Shown: one piece after another, positions 11,787 through 23,600 of the stretch
Position numbering within the stretch: position 1 is the first letter of the stretch
Layout of the letters: the number at the start of each line of letters is the position of its first letter
Source: Phoenix dactylifera
Lineage: Eukaryota; Streptophyta; Magnoliopsida; Arecales; Arecaceae
Assembly (NCBI RefSeq): GCF_009389715.1
Contig: NC_052392.1
Location: forward strand, 38,931,410-38,995,409
Reading direction: 5' to 3'
Length of the DNA stretch: 64,000 nt
Notes under the pieces: model-generated
Databases searched by the model: none
The model's input: only the letters and a program-made list of their open reading frames with translations
What the model was told of the DNA's origin: nothing
Position numbers and translations under genes: made by a program

Positions 11787-14700
11787 TCAAGAGCCATCTT
11801 GCTTTGGCTTCCTGCTCAATTCTGAATACTGCCCCCCCATCAGCTGCAAAATCTCCTGCCACAGATTGGATGAAGAATCTGCTAGTGCGCTTCTAATCAA
11901 TTGTGAGCTGCATGCAGCAACGACCCAATAATCCGATTCAATCTCCTCTTGCAGTTGATCAAACTGCCACCCAGCATATCCGACAAAGAATCTGAAATCC
12001 TGGGGCCTAATGGCCCCTTTCTTGACAAGTCCTGCAGCTTCATCTAAGCTGTTCCTGGCACCAAAATAAATGTCTGGAACCACCTGTTCAAAGCCTGGAA
12101 CTGACGAATTACCACAGGTCTTCAGTAAAAACATACTAGCATCGAGAGGGCCCCCAAAGTGAAGTGAGCAATCCGCAAAGGTGGTTGCGAGGTCAGGATT
12201 GGATGGCTTCATATGCTTGATCTTTTTGTTGAGAGGGCGGTTGAGAATCACTCCAAATGGGCCCTCTCTTGGGTCTCTGGTTCCTAATCTGAGGAGTAGC
12301 ACAACAGTTCTTTCAAAACTGCTTACCCCATCGAGCTTCTCAGTTGCAACTAACAAGCACCCAGTTTCTGGCATGGAGAGGGGGTGGGCCCATTTTAGAC
12401 CAAGCCGCTCAGATGGCACATCTGAGGCTGTGTCCTCTGTAAGAGCATCAGGATCTACCAATTGCACCTGAGTAAGCAAATTAAGGGGTTGGTCTTTTCA
12501 TTAAGTAATGGACACTGTCAGTGTGTGTAAATGCACTTTTTATGGAGAAAAATACATTTTGACCCCTCAAAAGTATTTTGAAGCTAATTAGCTTCAAGAT
12601 TATTCAAGTCCATGACTTCCCCGTGGACTTCAAGATAAAAGGGTGGATAAAATTATTTTGAAGCTAATTAAATGATCAAATAGTACACTTGCCTCAATGT
12701 GTATGTATTCAAGTTCCCTCAGTGGACTACAAGATATTCAAGTCAATACTACTGACCACAAATATTGCTTCAATGGACTTCAAGATATAATGGTGGAGAA
12801 GATTATTTTGAAGCTAATTAAATAATCAAATAAATATACTTGCTGATTCTGACTTAAAATGCAGACTACAACATTAAAAGTTTAAATGAGTTAAATTTGA
12901 CCATGACAGAATCACAGTAGAAATAATTAATAACTGCTGCAAGACATGAACAAGAAGCATCATGAAATTTTACAAGCAGCACGAGTGGCTTCTTATCATT
13001 ATATGAAAAGCCAAAATAAGCCTCGCTGTTATATAAAAGATTCTCCAGTGGAATGATAAAGTACTCTATTTCAACTAGTCAACTCACCTGCTCGTCATGC
13101 ACAAGTTTTGCTCTGAAATCTCGCCAATCAGACAATGTACGATGGGACTTGTGGGCGGACTCATTGGATTTTGATTTGTCATGTAATGGATGAATTCCTT
13201 CAGAGCCATCTCCCTCAGGAATTGATGGCTCGTTGTTTCCTGCTAACCAAAAATAATCACAATTACCAGTACCTAATCAAAATCTAATTAAATCTCATTT
13301 CAAAAATGCATGGCATTGAACATAGAGCATATTCAGGCTGCAAGAATTCACTAGAAGTTTCGATTCCATTAAACTTAACAGTATTTTAGCAACAAAAAGA
13401 GTGCAACTCTAGATGCTAGGCCATTCCTGATGTTTGATGATTTATAAAAGAAAATTAAATTTGAAATGTTGGAGAACTAACATGTTAATGGGTGACTGAT
13501 GGAAATGTGAACAGCTAGATGAACACAAATAATCTCACAGCATTTCCTGAAGTAGTCATGACCTAGAGGAAATAGAGGTGGTCATCTTCATGCCTTGGAG
13601 TCTCATCATAAGTTAAATTCCAAAGACTTCATTTCAGCATATAACATAAGGCCTTATCAACCTTAACTACCTACATTTGAAACTTTAAGCCCCAAACTAA
13701 TTTCTTTGCCTCGTTTATAAACCCATAACCAGATAATCTAGCGAACTCCGAAACTGTAGTTTTCATGATCTAAATCCTATTGGCTCTCCCTCATAAAGTG
13801 AAATAAGTTTTTTCATCCCTTGTTAATCATCGCCATTGCATAACATGCCCCCTGATATGGACTCCACATCAGCAAGAAATTATAGTTTAAGAGATGATTG
13901 TTGCTACTTGCTGCACATGCTGACTGTGCTCAGAGGCACCTTCATTGTATCCCTAGGAATCCTTGAAAGTTTGGTCAGCATCACTAATTAACTTTCTTAG
14001 CTTCAAGATTTCCACTATTTATTTGAAGCTCAATCAATAGTTTTATTAGCTTAGCTACCTAGATTCAAATTCTGAGTTTTTGTTGCATATTTGCATTGGG
14101 TTAGGTCATTTTCCTTGTATTAGGTTAAGTAAACTTCCATGTTTATATTCTGCTGCATCTTACCAATTTATGGCATTGTCCTTGAAATGCATTGCTGTGC
14201 ATCATTAAGGAGTGCATTTAGGTCATTCTTTTAGGTTTATCCTATGTCACTTTGTATAAGAGATAATGTTATGCATGAAATAACCAATCAATGAAAATAA
14301 TAAAGGTACATCAACGCAAAGACAGCATAATTGATTGTTGCTTTGCAATCAAGTTGATGCAACTCTGGACTCTGTACGAGCTTAATCACTATAACTCGAG
14401 TTATAACGAATGGATTATGAGAATTGCAACCATGGAGATTTGTATGTGTGAATGGTAAATAAAGCACTAAAACACCAATACCAAAAAGAAACCATGGTGA
14501 AGAAGGCAGCAGCATCTACAGCCTCAAACACATGCTGGGTCATAACTGAACAAAGAGAACATTTAGTATAAACAGGGTGCATTTAGATGTTCAAACTAAA
14601 TAATTATTCTTATGACATTGCATGCTCTTTTCCAAACTACAAGTTCTTTTGCAATTCTAGGTTTTTGATTGGAGAATAAAGTATCATGGAAGTTGAATTT

Positions 14701-17700
14701 AAATTTTTTCTCTGTCATCTCACACCTCTCCCATTTCTGGACCTTCCCCTTTTAATAACAAGGCACATTCCAATATATCCCCATATTTTAATTTCAAGAA
14801 AGGGATAAAATCATGATTTTGAAATTTAAAACGTCCAAACGTAGCTTAGATTTGAGGGAAGAGGCGAAGGAGGAGGCCCCATAGAATTTTGCCTATGAAT
14901 ATGATCCAGTAGAGTGCAAATATCATGAAAATTCAGGTAATTGAGAAAGAATCTTCATGAGCTCGGGAAGTCAGCATGACACAACTGCCCAACATCTCCA
15001 ATTCACTTCCAGGAGAGGTCCAGGAGTTCTCATTATTCAAAGACAAAGGCATGCTCCCAGTTTAAACCTGGAACCATTTAACCAAGTTTGCCAGCAGACA
15101 CTATGGGCGACACCAATCAAAAAGAAAATGGAGAAACTTTTGACGGAGGGAACATCCAAGAGAGTCTTGGACCCAGTTGTTGTGCTAACTGCAAAGAAAG
15201 GAAATGCTCCCCAATCCTCCATAGCAAAAAAAAATAAAATAAAATAAAAAATAAAAAAATAAAGTCTTTCTCCTCATTACATATGAAGGTTGGAAGAGGA
15301 CTTGAAGCATGTAAAAGGAGTTATATGTCCATTGTTCCACTCATAAGAGATGAAGTTCTCTAAGATGGGGATAAATTAATGTAGCAACAGTTCTGCGATG
15401 ATTAACTGAAGAAGAAGAAAAAGACAAAAAGAGGATGGAAAAAGAAGAAATAAACAACATGAAGGGCCAGGTTTCCTAATTTGCATAGCTAGCCACTTGG
15501 CGATCTATAGTCAGACTTGAAATCTTAATTTGGCAAGGTAGTTTTGGTCAAAGATGGTGAAGAGAAGTGTGATGCTATATTGGCATTAAAAAAGTCTTAA
15601 AAAAAGACAATGCTGATGGTCAATAGGAATTTTCCAAATACTAAAAAAAAAATCTAGTTGATGTTTTCCTCCGAGTTTAAGAACCCAACATGCTAAAAGA
15701 GTCCTGAAGAGGAGATAGACATATCTTCAAATAAAAGAGCCTTGCTGCTCCTCTTCTTCTGGTTATTCTCATTTTCCTTGAACAGTCTTACTTTTAGGCT
15801 TTCTTTGGGTTAACAGATAATGATCAGCCACCTTTATCCTTCTTTAGTCTTTATCCCTTCAAAGGGATTTAGCAGTCATCCACCATTAGATTATAAATAG
15901 GAGGATTTGACCACCTGACAAAATCTAATTCCTCCTTATTCAGTTGTTTATATAGCTGTTCATGAGTTATCTTTATATAGCTGTTCATGAGTTATATACT
16001 AGTAATAATTTGTATATATGAGATTCCTTAGTTCCGACGAGAGAGTTATCAAACATTTCTATAAATGGGGATGTTGTTTTGAGATTTTAATGACTGCTGA
16101 AGCCTATCCCCCATATAAAGCATGGACTTGGAGTGAGACTAAGCCATTAAGAGAAATTCATAGATCCAGAGTGAGACTTGGTACTTTCTTTTTTCTCCTC
16201 TTTCACTCTTTTCTTTATTCAATGCTGTCTGCTTGCATATCTTAATGCTTTTGACAATCTTGAACCTACCAGCTAACCCCCAGAATCCCACCAACGACTC
16301 TTTCACCTCTTGTAAGCCGCCATCTTCACAACCATTAAAACCCAGTCAACAACTAAAACCCAGCAAGAACCACAAAGACTGGATGCCATTGAGAACAGAC
16401 CAAATCTGAACAGTCTTATCTGTTGTTAAAGGGACATGATCCTGTGCTCCTAACAATCCCAGCAAACGCTAAAGCGGCCTTAATGTGCCCTCTTCAGGCC
16501 TTATACCATCAACTATGAAATCTTCTCGTGAATGCCCATAGTTTCTCTTTTCAAACCGAACTACTCCTTAATCATCCCCTCTTTGAATTCAAACCTGAAA
16601 ACCTGTTTTCTTTCCTTTATAAACCCAAAAAAATGGATGAAAAGAAAGTCGTCTTTTATGATGCAAAAGGTAGAAAGAAATAGAATGCAAAATTAGTTGG
16701 TCAACAAAACTCACCTTTGATCACTATCTACATAGGGACCAGAAAGGTTCATAGCTATGAGTGAATTAGGTCCAAAAGTGTCTAACATGGGAAAACTTAG
16801 AGGATGGCCTAGGGACTAAAAGGTGGGAGAAACTGGGGAACAAGTAATTTGATGCCTTGCTGTTCTATAGCATAAGAGCAGAAGTTGAACAGTTTAGGGG
16901 ATTGAAGGAAAGAAGGAAGATTTCTAGGTTCTTTTTAGGATTTCAAGATAGTATTTGGTGCTAGGAAAAGCTTTATTAGGGTTTTAAAATTAAACAAATA
17001 GGGTTTTAAAATTAAACAAGTTTTGATGTTGACTTAAAATTTAATTTAGGCAATAGTACATGTATTCACAGATTTAAAGTTTGGATTTCACTACAAGAAA
17101 AAGGTTTGTTTTATAGCAAACCTACATTACACAATGAAAAGGCACTAGAGAGAGATAGGGAGAATGTGAGAGAGGAAGAGGGATAGGGTGGAAAAGTGTA
17201 GAGATAACAAGCTACTTGAGAGAGAAAGGAGAATAAGAGGGAGACAGGAGAGAGGGATAGGGGTGAGAGAGATAGAAGGACAAGAGGAAAGAAACAAACT
17301 TACTCTCTTAAGACCCAAGTTATTTCAAGGCAAAGCAAACTCGGGACCCTAACTCTAATAAAATACTAAACAAATACACATATAATACATAAACAAATTT
17401 GGATGATATGACAGTTTTCATGTTTCAATATACTGCATTGACATGTCAAGTAATTGGATGGGGGCCTTGAACCATCATGACAAAAACTGTGCCTCACGAT
17501 CCTAGCCCTTGACTCCATCAGTGTCGTAAAATTTTGAAAATTCAAATCCATAGAACACATTTTGTTACAATTAAGATGATAAGCACATCCGAAGTACTAA
17601 AACAATCAAAGTCCTAGCATAGTTTTGGAAAAGAGGCCAAAACTAACAACCACAGATTGACAGATGAAGAAGAGATTCCTACAAGGGGACAACAAGAGCA

Positions 17701-20700
17701 ACAAGGGAAGTGTGTGCATTCAAGTCCACTAAGGCAATATTGGTAGTCAGAATGATGATTCCACATGCATCAAAAAAGAATTCAAATAACATGGTTTAAT
17801 GATCAATAATAATTGGTTATTGTGAAGTATATTGCTAAATTTAGGACATTAAAACAGAAAATGGGCAAATTCATTTATTTAGAAACATCGTGCATGGATA
17901 GTTTAATATGGACTAACCTAGGTTATAGGTTAATCAAGGTATTTTAATCAAACATGCTTATTCTTTGATGCTCAAGATACCAATCCTATATTTGTTAAAA
18001 TTAATATGAAACAGAATGGAAAGAGAACAAAAATAAATAACTTATTCCATTTCTTGTTAATCAATGTTGTTATAAGTTTAGAGCTGGTTTCAGATCTAGT
18101 TCTCAAATTTTCGCATTCTAACTTATATCACGTGAGATGTTAATTAAAATGATTTAGGCTGACCATTTCAGCAAATAAAAGAAAAACAAAAATCAAAGTG
18201 TATCCAAAAAATATACAAATTGTAGGTATACATCAGCACAACTTCTGAAAGCCATATCGATAGATATAGAATACACTTTCAAAATTTTTCACTAAATTTG
18301 ACACAATTAGAATAATTAGCAATAAGGGCATGCAAGAAATCTTTGATGAGGGAAAAGTATCCCACCCCCCCACCCCCAAACAATAGACAAAATAAAATGA
18401 TACCAAATATGGTGGACTCTGAAGTGTTTCAAGGAAAAGAAAAATAAAGAGAACTTCATCAAGTCTTGAATATAACTGATATAAGTAACAACAAACTGCA
18501 AATCAAATCAATTTTCAATTGATAATAATCAGAGCACTTGGTGAACATGGCACACCAAATTCAAATGCAAAAATAAACAAAACAAGTGATTATAAAATCC
18601 TAAGAACCTATGATTCAAATTCAAAAGACGTCAATCTCTTAAAAAATTGTAAGAAATTTATAAAGCAAATCTACCTGCCAGAAACAAAGGATCAAGATGT
18701 TATTTCTTTTAAAAACAATAAAAATAATCACAATCCTAAATTTATGAGAAACCCAACACGAAACATAAGTCAAAGTATCTTTAAGATTGCAAGATAGCAT
18801 ACTGTTTAAGAGAACAAACAATCAGTATTCATCCGTATGACTAGTCCTACCATAGGATTTTTGACCTGACTTACCAAAATCCAGAGCATGCGCAAGGTCC
18901 AGGTGCAAGAGCTGGGAAACAGAGACTTCCCAAGATTTTGAGTAAGGAAGAACCTAGGAAGGTGGTGCAGGCATAAGATTTCAAATAGTTTTGAAGCAGG
19001 GTTTTGACACTAGCAAGAAGAATCTCGCAATAAAGAATTCAATTAACCATGACGAGCCTCATGACAAATTTAACTAAACTTGTGAAACAAAAGATATGAG
19101 TCTAAGCTTTTAATGAACTGCTTAAATGCCCATAATGGATGTGTGCCCACAAGTTGTGCCTCTCCAAAGATGTTGACTCAATCACCTTCAATAACAAATC
19201 TAGCACCTCCAAAAGGCCTTAAACCAAAAAGAAGTTTTAGCAACAGCCTTTTATGACCGACTATAACTAGCAACGATTAAAGTATCTAATTTTTCGCCCT
19301 GACCTTCATACTGGGAGGAATATCATCATCTTGAATTACTGGCTCTCCAAAAATGGCAAGCTTGTCTCTCACAATAAAATCACCAAATTGCTGTCTTCAG
19401 TTTTCACCACCATCACTTTGCAGCTAAGGGTTCAAAAAATCAATATCAGTCGCTTGGTAGTTGAGCCCTATTCAACTAGACAGCAAAACCATCTCAGCAC
19501 TTTGACCAAGTAGTTCATCAAGGTTGACCCCAATCCACGTATTGCCTCCAACTTCACTGCCTGAAGATTCAATTTGGTATAATGTGTCTCTTTTTCCACA
19601 AACCATCACTTTGTTTCCTAGCAACCTCTAAATCAACAAGCCGTTTATTACATGTTTCTGAAATCAACAGAGCGACCTCCTCCAGTACCTTTTGGTGTCA
19701 ACCCAGTCTTCAATCAAATCTACACTTATTTATTCAAACCTGACATCAGATTTCATATTCAGAGGGAATATATATACACACACATATATATATATACATA
19801 TGTATATGTATATATATGTATATGTATGTATGTGTGTATATGTGTGTAGCTATGTATGTATGTATGTGTATGTGTATCTATGTATGTATGTATGTGTATG
19901 TGTATCTATGTGTATATATGTATGTATATGTGTATATGTATATGTGTGTGTGTGTGTGTGTATTAGGTTGGCCCAGGCAAATGCATGCTTCGATCAAGTC
20001 TAACAAGAAAAATCTCTGATGCTCAAGGTAATGTATATGACCTTTGAAGAGAATATTCACAATCTTGCAGGCGTCACTAAGAAAGATACAACTGATAAAA
20101 GAACAGACAAGTTTCATGCAAATTCTATCCATCAACTATTGCTGCAATGAATAAAGGTGCTTTCATATGATTAGAGCCGGGCAAGATCTGACCATATTAT
20201 TAAAATAGCAGAAACTATTATACTCTAATCCCTTGGAAAAACCAAACTATTTGGCTAACAATGTTCGCAGAAATCAACACAAGTTGTGAATTCATCTCTA
20301 TATTGGCAAAAGCAACCTAAATTCCCAACATTCAGTTTTTCATTTTTTTTAAAAAGAAAAAAAACCTAACCTTTTGTTTTCCGTTTGGAAGTCCAAGAAA
20401 CCGATGAACCTAATCTAAACACCGAAACACGAAAAAGAAATTTAGAAGTATGCTTCTTTTTTCTAAATGCATCCCGATCAAACACAGCCGCCACCTTTTC
20501 CATCAGATCGCAACCAAACAGCACAACCCATCTCAAAAAATCCTATAAAAACCGGAAATTCCAATCAAATTCGAGGAGCAGAGCAGCAAAGAAAACAAAA
20601 GAGAAGACCTTTACTGGAAGAAGAGGAGTTATCATGGTTTTTCTTCTTGCCCGTAGCCTTCACCACAAGAGACCGGTACCTCAAGGAAGAAGCCCTCCCC

Positions 20701-20879
20701 GCCCTCCTCGCCGAAACCCTGATCTCGAGACCTCCGCCGAAGCCGATGACCTCCTCGTCTCTACCGAGGACCCTCCATCCGGCGCTCCGCCTCACGGCCA
20801 GCAGCCCCTTGTCCAGCCTCTTCGTCGCCGCCCCCCAGACGGGGCCTCCGCTCTTGGGATTGAGAGCCAAGACATCCAT
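11787..20879 (-). CDS. UPF0301/DUF179 (AlgH-like) protein, probably plastid-targeted
   Basis: Three exons on the minus strand, 20879-20609, 13239-13088 and 12467-11787, join in frame to 367 residues. Exon 3 carries the UPF0301/DUF179 domain: GCLLVATEKLD, then FERTVVLLLRLG, the signature GPFGVILNRPLNKK, LHFGGPLD and FFVGYAGW, in the order seen in bacterial AlgH and plant homologues. Exon 2 holds the plant-typical lead-in SDWRDFRAKLVHDEQ. Exon 1 (from ATG at 20879) encodes a basic, Ser/Ala/Arg-rich 90 residues resembling a chloroplast transit peptide; targeting is inference. The exon 1/2 join is phase 1 in both candidate donors (after 20609 or, with GTAAAG, after 20615), so the frame holds either way but six bases of exon end are uncertain. 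The biochemical function of the family is not established. Intron 1 is about 7.4 kb. Confidence 0.85.
12571..12845. repeat. Imperfect direct repeats in intron 2 of the UPF0301 gene
   Basis: A unit reading GGACTTCAAGATA...GGTGGA...ATTATTTTGAAGCTAATTAAAT occurs at about 12627-12690 and about 12775-12840, with a further TTTTGAAGCTAATTAG near 12578. The reading is a local duplication of about 145 bp period; no coding content. Confidence 0.65.
15947..15996. repeat. 25-bp tandem duplication
   Basis: A 25-bp unit beginning TTTATATAGCTGTTCATGAG occurs twice head-to-tail (15947-15971 and 15972-15996), differing only in the last base. Confidence 0.9.
17145..17295. repeat. Purine-rich (GAGA/GGGATAGG) tract
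   Basis: About 150 bases almost entirely of A and G on the plus strand, with recurrent GAGAGA and GGGATAGGG motifs; it lies in intron 1 of the UPF0301 gene, where the transcript would carry a pyrimidine tract. Confidence 0.7.
19768..19962. repeat. Compound TA/TATG/TG microsatellite
   Basis: TATATA runs pass into GTATGTATGT and GTATGTGTATCTATGTAT units and end in a TG run before 19963. All open frames over it are low-complexity artefacts. Confidence 0.95.
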
Positions 20880-21202
20880 GGCCGCGCTATTGATCTCGGA
20901 ATTCTTCTCTTTTCTAGGGTTTTACTCTCGAATTTTGGGTTCGAGTTGGGAATTCTGGGAGAAAGAATCGTTTATGATGGGGAGAGAGAGAGGCCTGGGA
21001 ACAGACGGGAGCGTGAGACCGGAGCGGGGAGGAAACTGTGGAGCTGGGTCACCGTCCGGTGAGGGTAAGCGACCTTTTAACCGGGTTTAAATGAAGCAGG
21101 GCTCCGATGGGCGTGTCATCCAGCTAGGCGTCTACCAGGAAGGCCGTTGTAACGGTTTCCAAAGTCTTCCCCTCTCGGTGCCCGCACCGGTGTTGGTTAT
21201 GC
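20880..21202. other. Promoter and 5' leader region of the UPF0301 gene
   Basis: GC-rich sequence directly upstream (minus strand) of the ATG at 20879. Long open frames on the plus strand across 20385-21090 run antisense to exon 1 and the leader and show no domain, so they are not called as genes. Confidence 0.4.
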
Positions 21203-21440
21203 TTTTTTATTATTTTTGTTTTTATTTTTTACTGAAACATTACGGGACGAATACATCCAATAAAATTGAAAAACAAAACATCCCGAAATGCTCCGGGCGT
21301 CTCTTCCTCTCCAGTCCATAGGGTGTCTCCTGAGTGACTCGCTACATATGCTGCCACCCAATCGGCCGCCCTATTAGCTTCACGAGCTCCGGTGCAGTGG
21401 CAGCGAGGACTGTCAGATTTTCGATATTCCGATTTTTAGG
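21203..21440 (-). mobile_element. 3' end of a LINE (RNase H C-terminus)
   Basis: The minus strand reads REANRAADWVAAYVASHSGD (about 21398-21339), the C-terminal end of the LINE RNase H-like domain. A tail region over 21203-21260 follows, ending in a T-rich (plus strand) stretch that looks like a decayed poly-A tail. Closely similar tails occur on the minus strand at 49640-50150 and 56405-56620, so this is one LINE subfamily. 5'-truncated, as is usual for LINE copies. Confidence 0.7.
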
Positions 21441-22269
21441 ATAGAGCTGCGAACGATTTGGATAGGTATGTGTTACGTGCGGCGGGTGCTTCAGACGAGT
21501 TCAGTCCTACTGAAGGGTGATTCGGTCACGGTGATTTGGGTCCGAAAGGGCCCGAGCAGTGACGGAGGAGTTTATCCCTGCTCCACGATATTTGGGTATT
21601 GGCCGCTTCGCTTGATATACCACGCCATTACACAAATAATTCGTGATGATGTGGCAATAATATGGTAATTTCTAATTGGAACAGCCTGGTAGGTGAATCC
21701 ACGTGACGTGAATCCAACCAATTGTCATAAATTGCATCGATTCTCTCATGCCGATGTATGCGATTAAAAGAGTAGTGTGATTCAATTAATGGGGGTGTTT
21801 GGATCCAATCGGGTTTATGGTGTGGAGGATTATATCACTTTTGATACAAGGATTGGTCCCCCCAAGCTTTTTCATTTTATGGTGTAAAATGCTTGTTCTT
21901 AGCATTTATACTATTTTACTTGATCACTTATTTATAAACTTTTAAAAATGATTGTTTTAGGTGTGAAAAGTTTAAAAAACATATTAAAATATATGTTTTC
22001 TAAGTTTTGAAGAAGAATGTAGTGGTGATAGGATTATAGCCAATGTCATGAGACAGCTGCCAATAATAAGGGTATAGCTACAAAAAAAAAAAAAAAAGCA
22101 TTCAACAAGGCTATACTTGCTTACAATTGCATGTGCACAATTATAGGTATGGTCATCATGAGAATTTGAGTACCGAAAGATTTCACCATTATTTTGTTTT
22201 TTATTAAAGCTTATGAGAAGAAGATTCATATTGTGCTCTCAAGTTACTGTAGACATTCTTAACTTGTTA
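21441..22269. other. Intergenic stretch, no gene seen
   Basis: AT-rich in its right half. The stretch at 21790-21815 (GGGGGTGTTTGGATCC) resembles the end of a hAT- or PIF-type MITE, but no partner inverted end was found nearby. No coding content recognised. Confidence 0.4.
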
Positions 22270-23600
22270 GCAATATTTTTAAAATCGGATCGGACCGGCC
22301 GGCTCAACTAATTGAACGGAAAATCAGTTGTCTATCTGGTCCGGTTCAAAAGATATTTTTAAGAATAGTTAAAACTTAGTCAAAAGTGGAAAAATCAGAT
22401 GAACCAGTTAGATTGGGCGATCTAGTCTAGTTCTCATGGGTTTGATTTTTTTTTTTTTTTGAACTCATGGCATGGTTCATTTTGGGGCCTTTTCAAAGCA
22501 TGCTAATTCCTCCCATAAGTCCCGCATACCTCATCCACCTCCCTTTAACCCTAACGCTAATTTCACCACCATTGTCCTCCTTCGGAAGCTCTCTCGATCT
22601 TTCCCTCTCTCCATTGCTAGAATCCAGCACTTCCTATCTCCACCCTCTAGGGTTTCTCCAAACCCTAGCTTATGTTGCACCTAGTCTTTAGGGTTTTGAG
22701 GCACTCAATAAAAGACTTTCAGTGATGGAGGAGATGGAGCCATCATCATTGTCATCGTCTTGCATCGTCACTAGAGTTGGAGCAAGGAAAGCTCTTTATC
22801 AGCGAGATCTCATCAAAGATGAGGGAGGAGGCATTCACAAATTTTACGTTAAATCTCTCCCCCAAACAATGCCCTCCCCCCACTAAATTCTGCCATTCTC
22901 TAAATCATTCTTCACCACTAGCCCCTCCCTCCTTCCCTCGCTCCTTCTCTAATTGCTTCCTCATCAGAGCCTCCCTCTTTACCTCCTTTGATGCTGCCAC
23001 TTCCACCCACAATATCTGCCTCAAGGTCACCTATATTGGGCCCTTCATCCTCTGCCATACTATCGCCCCCTGCAACACCGTTATTGTCAGCCACCTCATC
23101 CCCCGCCAACCCTTCCTCGGTTCCTCCTTCCCCAGCATCCCCACCCCTCCCCCCAACTCCGCATCGTACTATACAAACCCCTCCCTCCTCCCCCTCCTCC
23201 TCGACTTTAGCCTCCACCTCATCTCTCCTCCTCCTCCTCCATTAAGCCTCTTAAAGAGAAGCCCGACAGGGAGAACATGGCGATAGTGCTGGGAGACCAG
23301 ATAGTAGTGGCAACGGAGGAGTACGAGGAGCTCTTGAGGGTGATAAAAGAATGGGGAGTGGACGAGGGTTGGAGGGGTGAGGATGACACTGTATGTGGCG
23401 ACGGGAAGAAGGCACGTGAGATGCATAAGGGCATCGGTTGACCGATCATGCACCAGTCGTGCATGAGGATTGAAGAGAGGTGGTCTCCGAGCAAGTAAGA
23501 TGCAAGAGGTCAGACTGGCCAATCAGACCGATCCGACCAGTTGACCAGCAAACATGATAGCTTGCTGGTTCACCATCCGGTCCAGTTTTATAAATATTGC
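22270..23600. mobile_element. Candidate non-autonomous element with captured gene-like cargo
   Basis: The ends are inverted repeats. The left starts GCAATATTTTTAAAATCGGA and continues TCGGACCGG; the reverse complement of the right end starts GCAATATTTATAAAACTGGA and continues CCGGA. Between them, about 22490-23500 is C-rich and gene-like, unlike the AT-rich flanks: it has AAACCCTAG-type leader motifs, Pro/Ser-rich frames and a plus-strand frame from ATG 23277 reading MAIVLGDQIVVATEEYEELL, ending at a stop near 23441. No transposase is visible. This resembles Pack-type elements that carry host gene fragments. I could not identify the source gene or a target-site duplication. Confidence 0.5.

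Larger units (their letters stand above)
13240..20608. other. Large first intron of the UPF0301 gene
   Basis: Roughly 7.4 kb bounded by a GT donor (minus strand, near 20608) and a CAG acceptor at 13242-13240. It holds a 25-bp tandem duplication, a purine-rich tract, a TATG/TG microsatellite and much anonymous AT-rich DNA. I looked for a nested gene: open frames at 14957-15247, 16018-16245 and 18519-18797 have no recognised domain and no splice context, so none is called. Confidence 0.6.

Noticed and set aside
14957-15247. Plus-strand 96-codon frame inside the UPF0301 intron
   Set aside because: ATG-started but without a recognised domain, ending in a low-complexity A-rich tract; no evidence for a nested gene.
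19652-20135. Tyr/Val/Cys-rich frames over 19768-19962
   Set aside because: Products of the TATG/TG microsatellite, not genes.
20385-21090. Two long plus-strand frames (207 and 225 codons)
   Set aside because: They lie antisense to exon 1 and the leader of the UPF0301 gene, have no domain and reflect GC-rich sequence free of stops.
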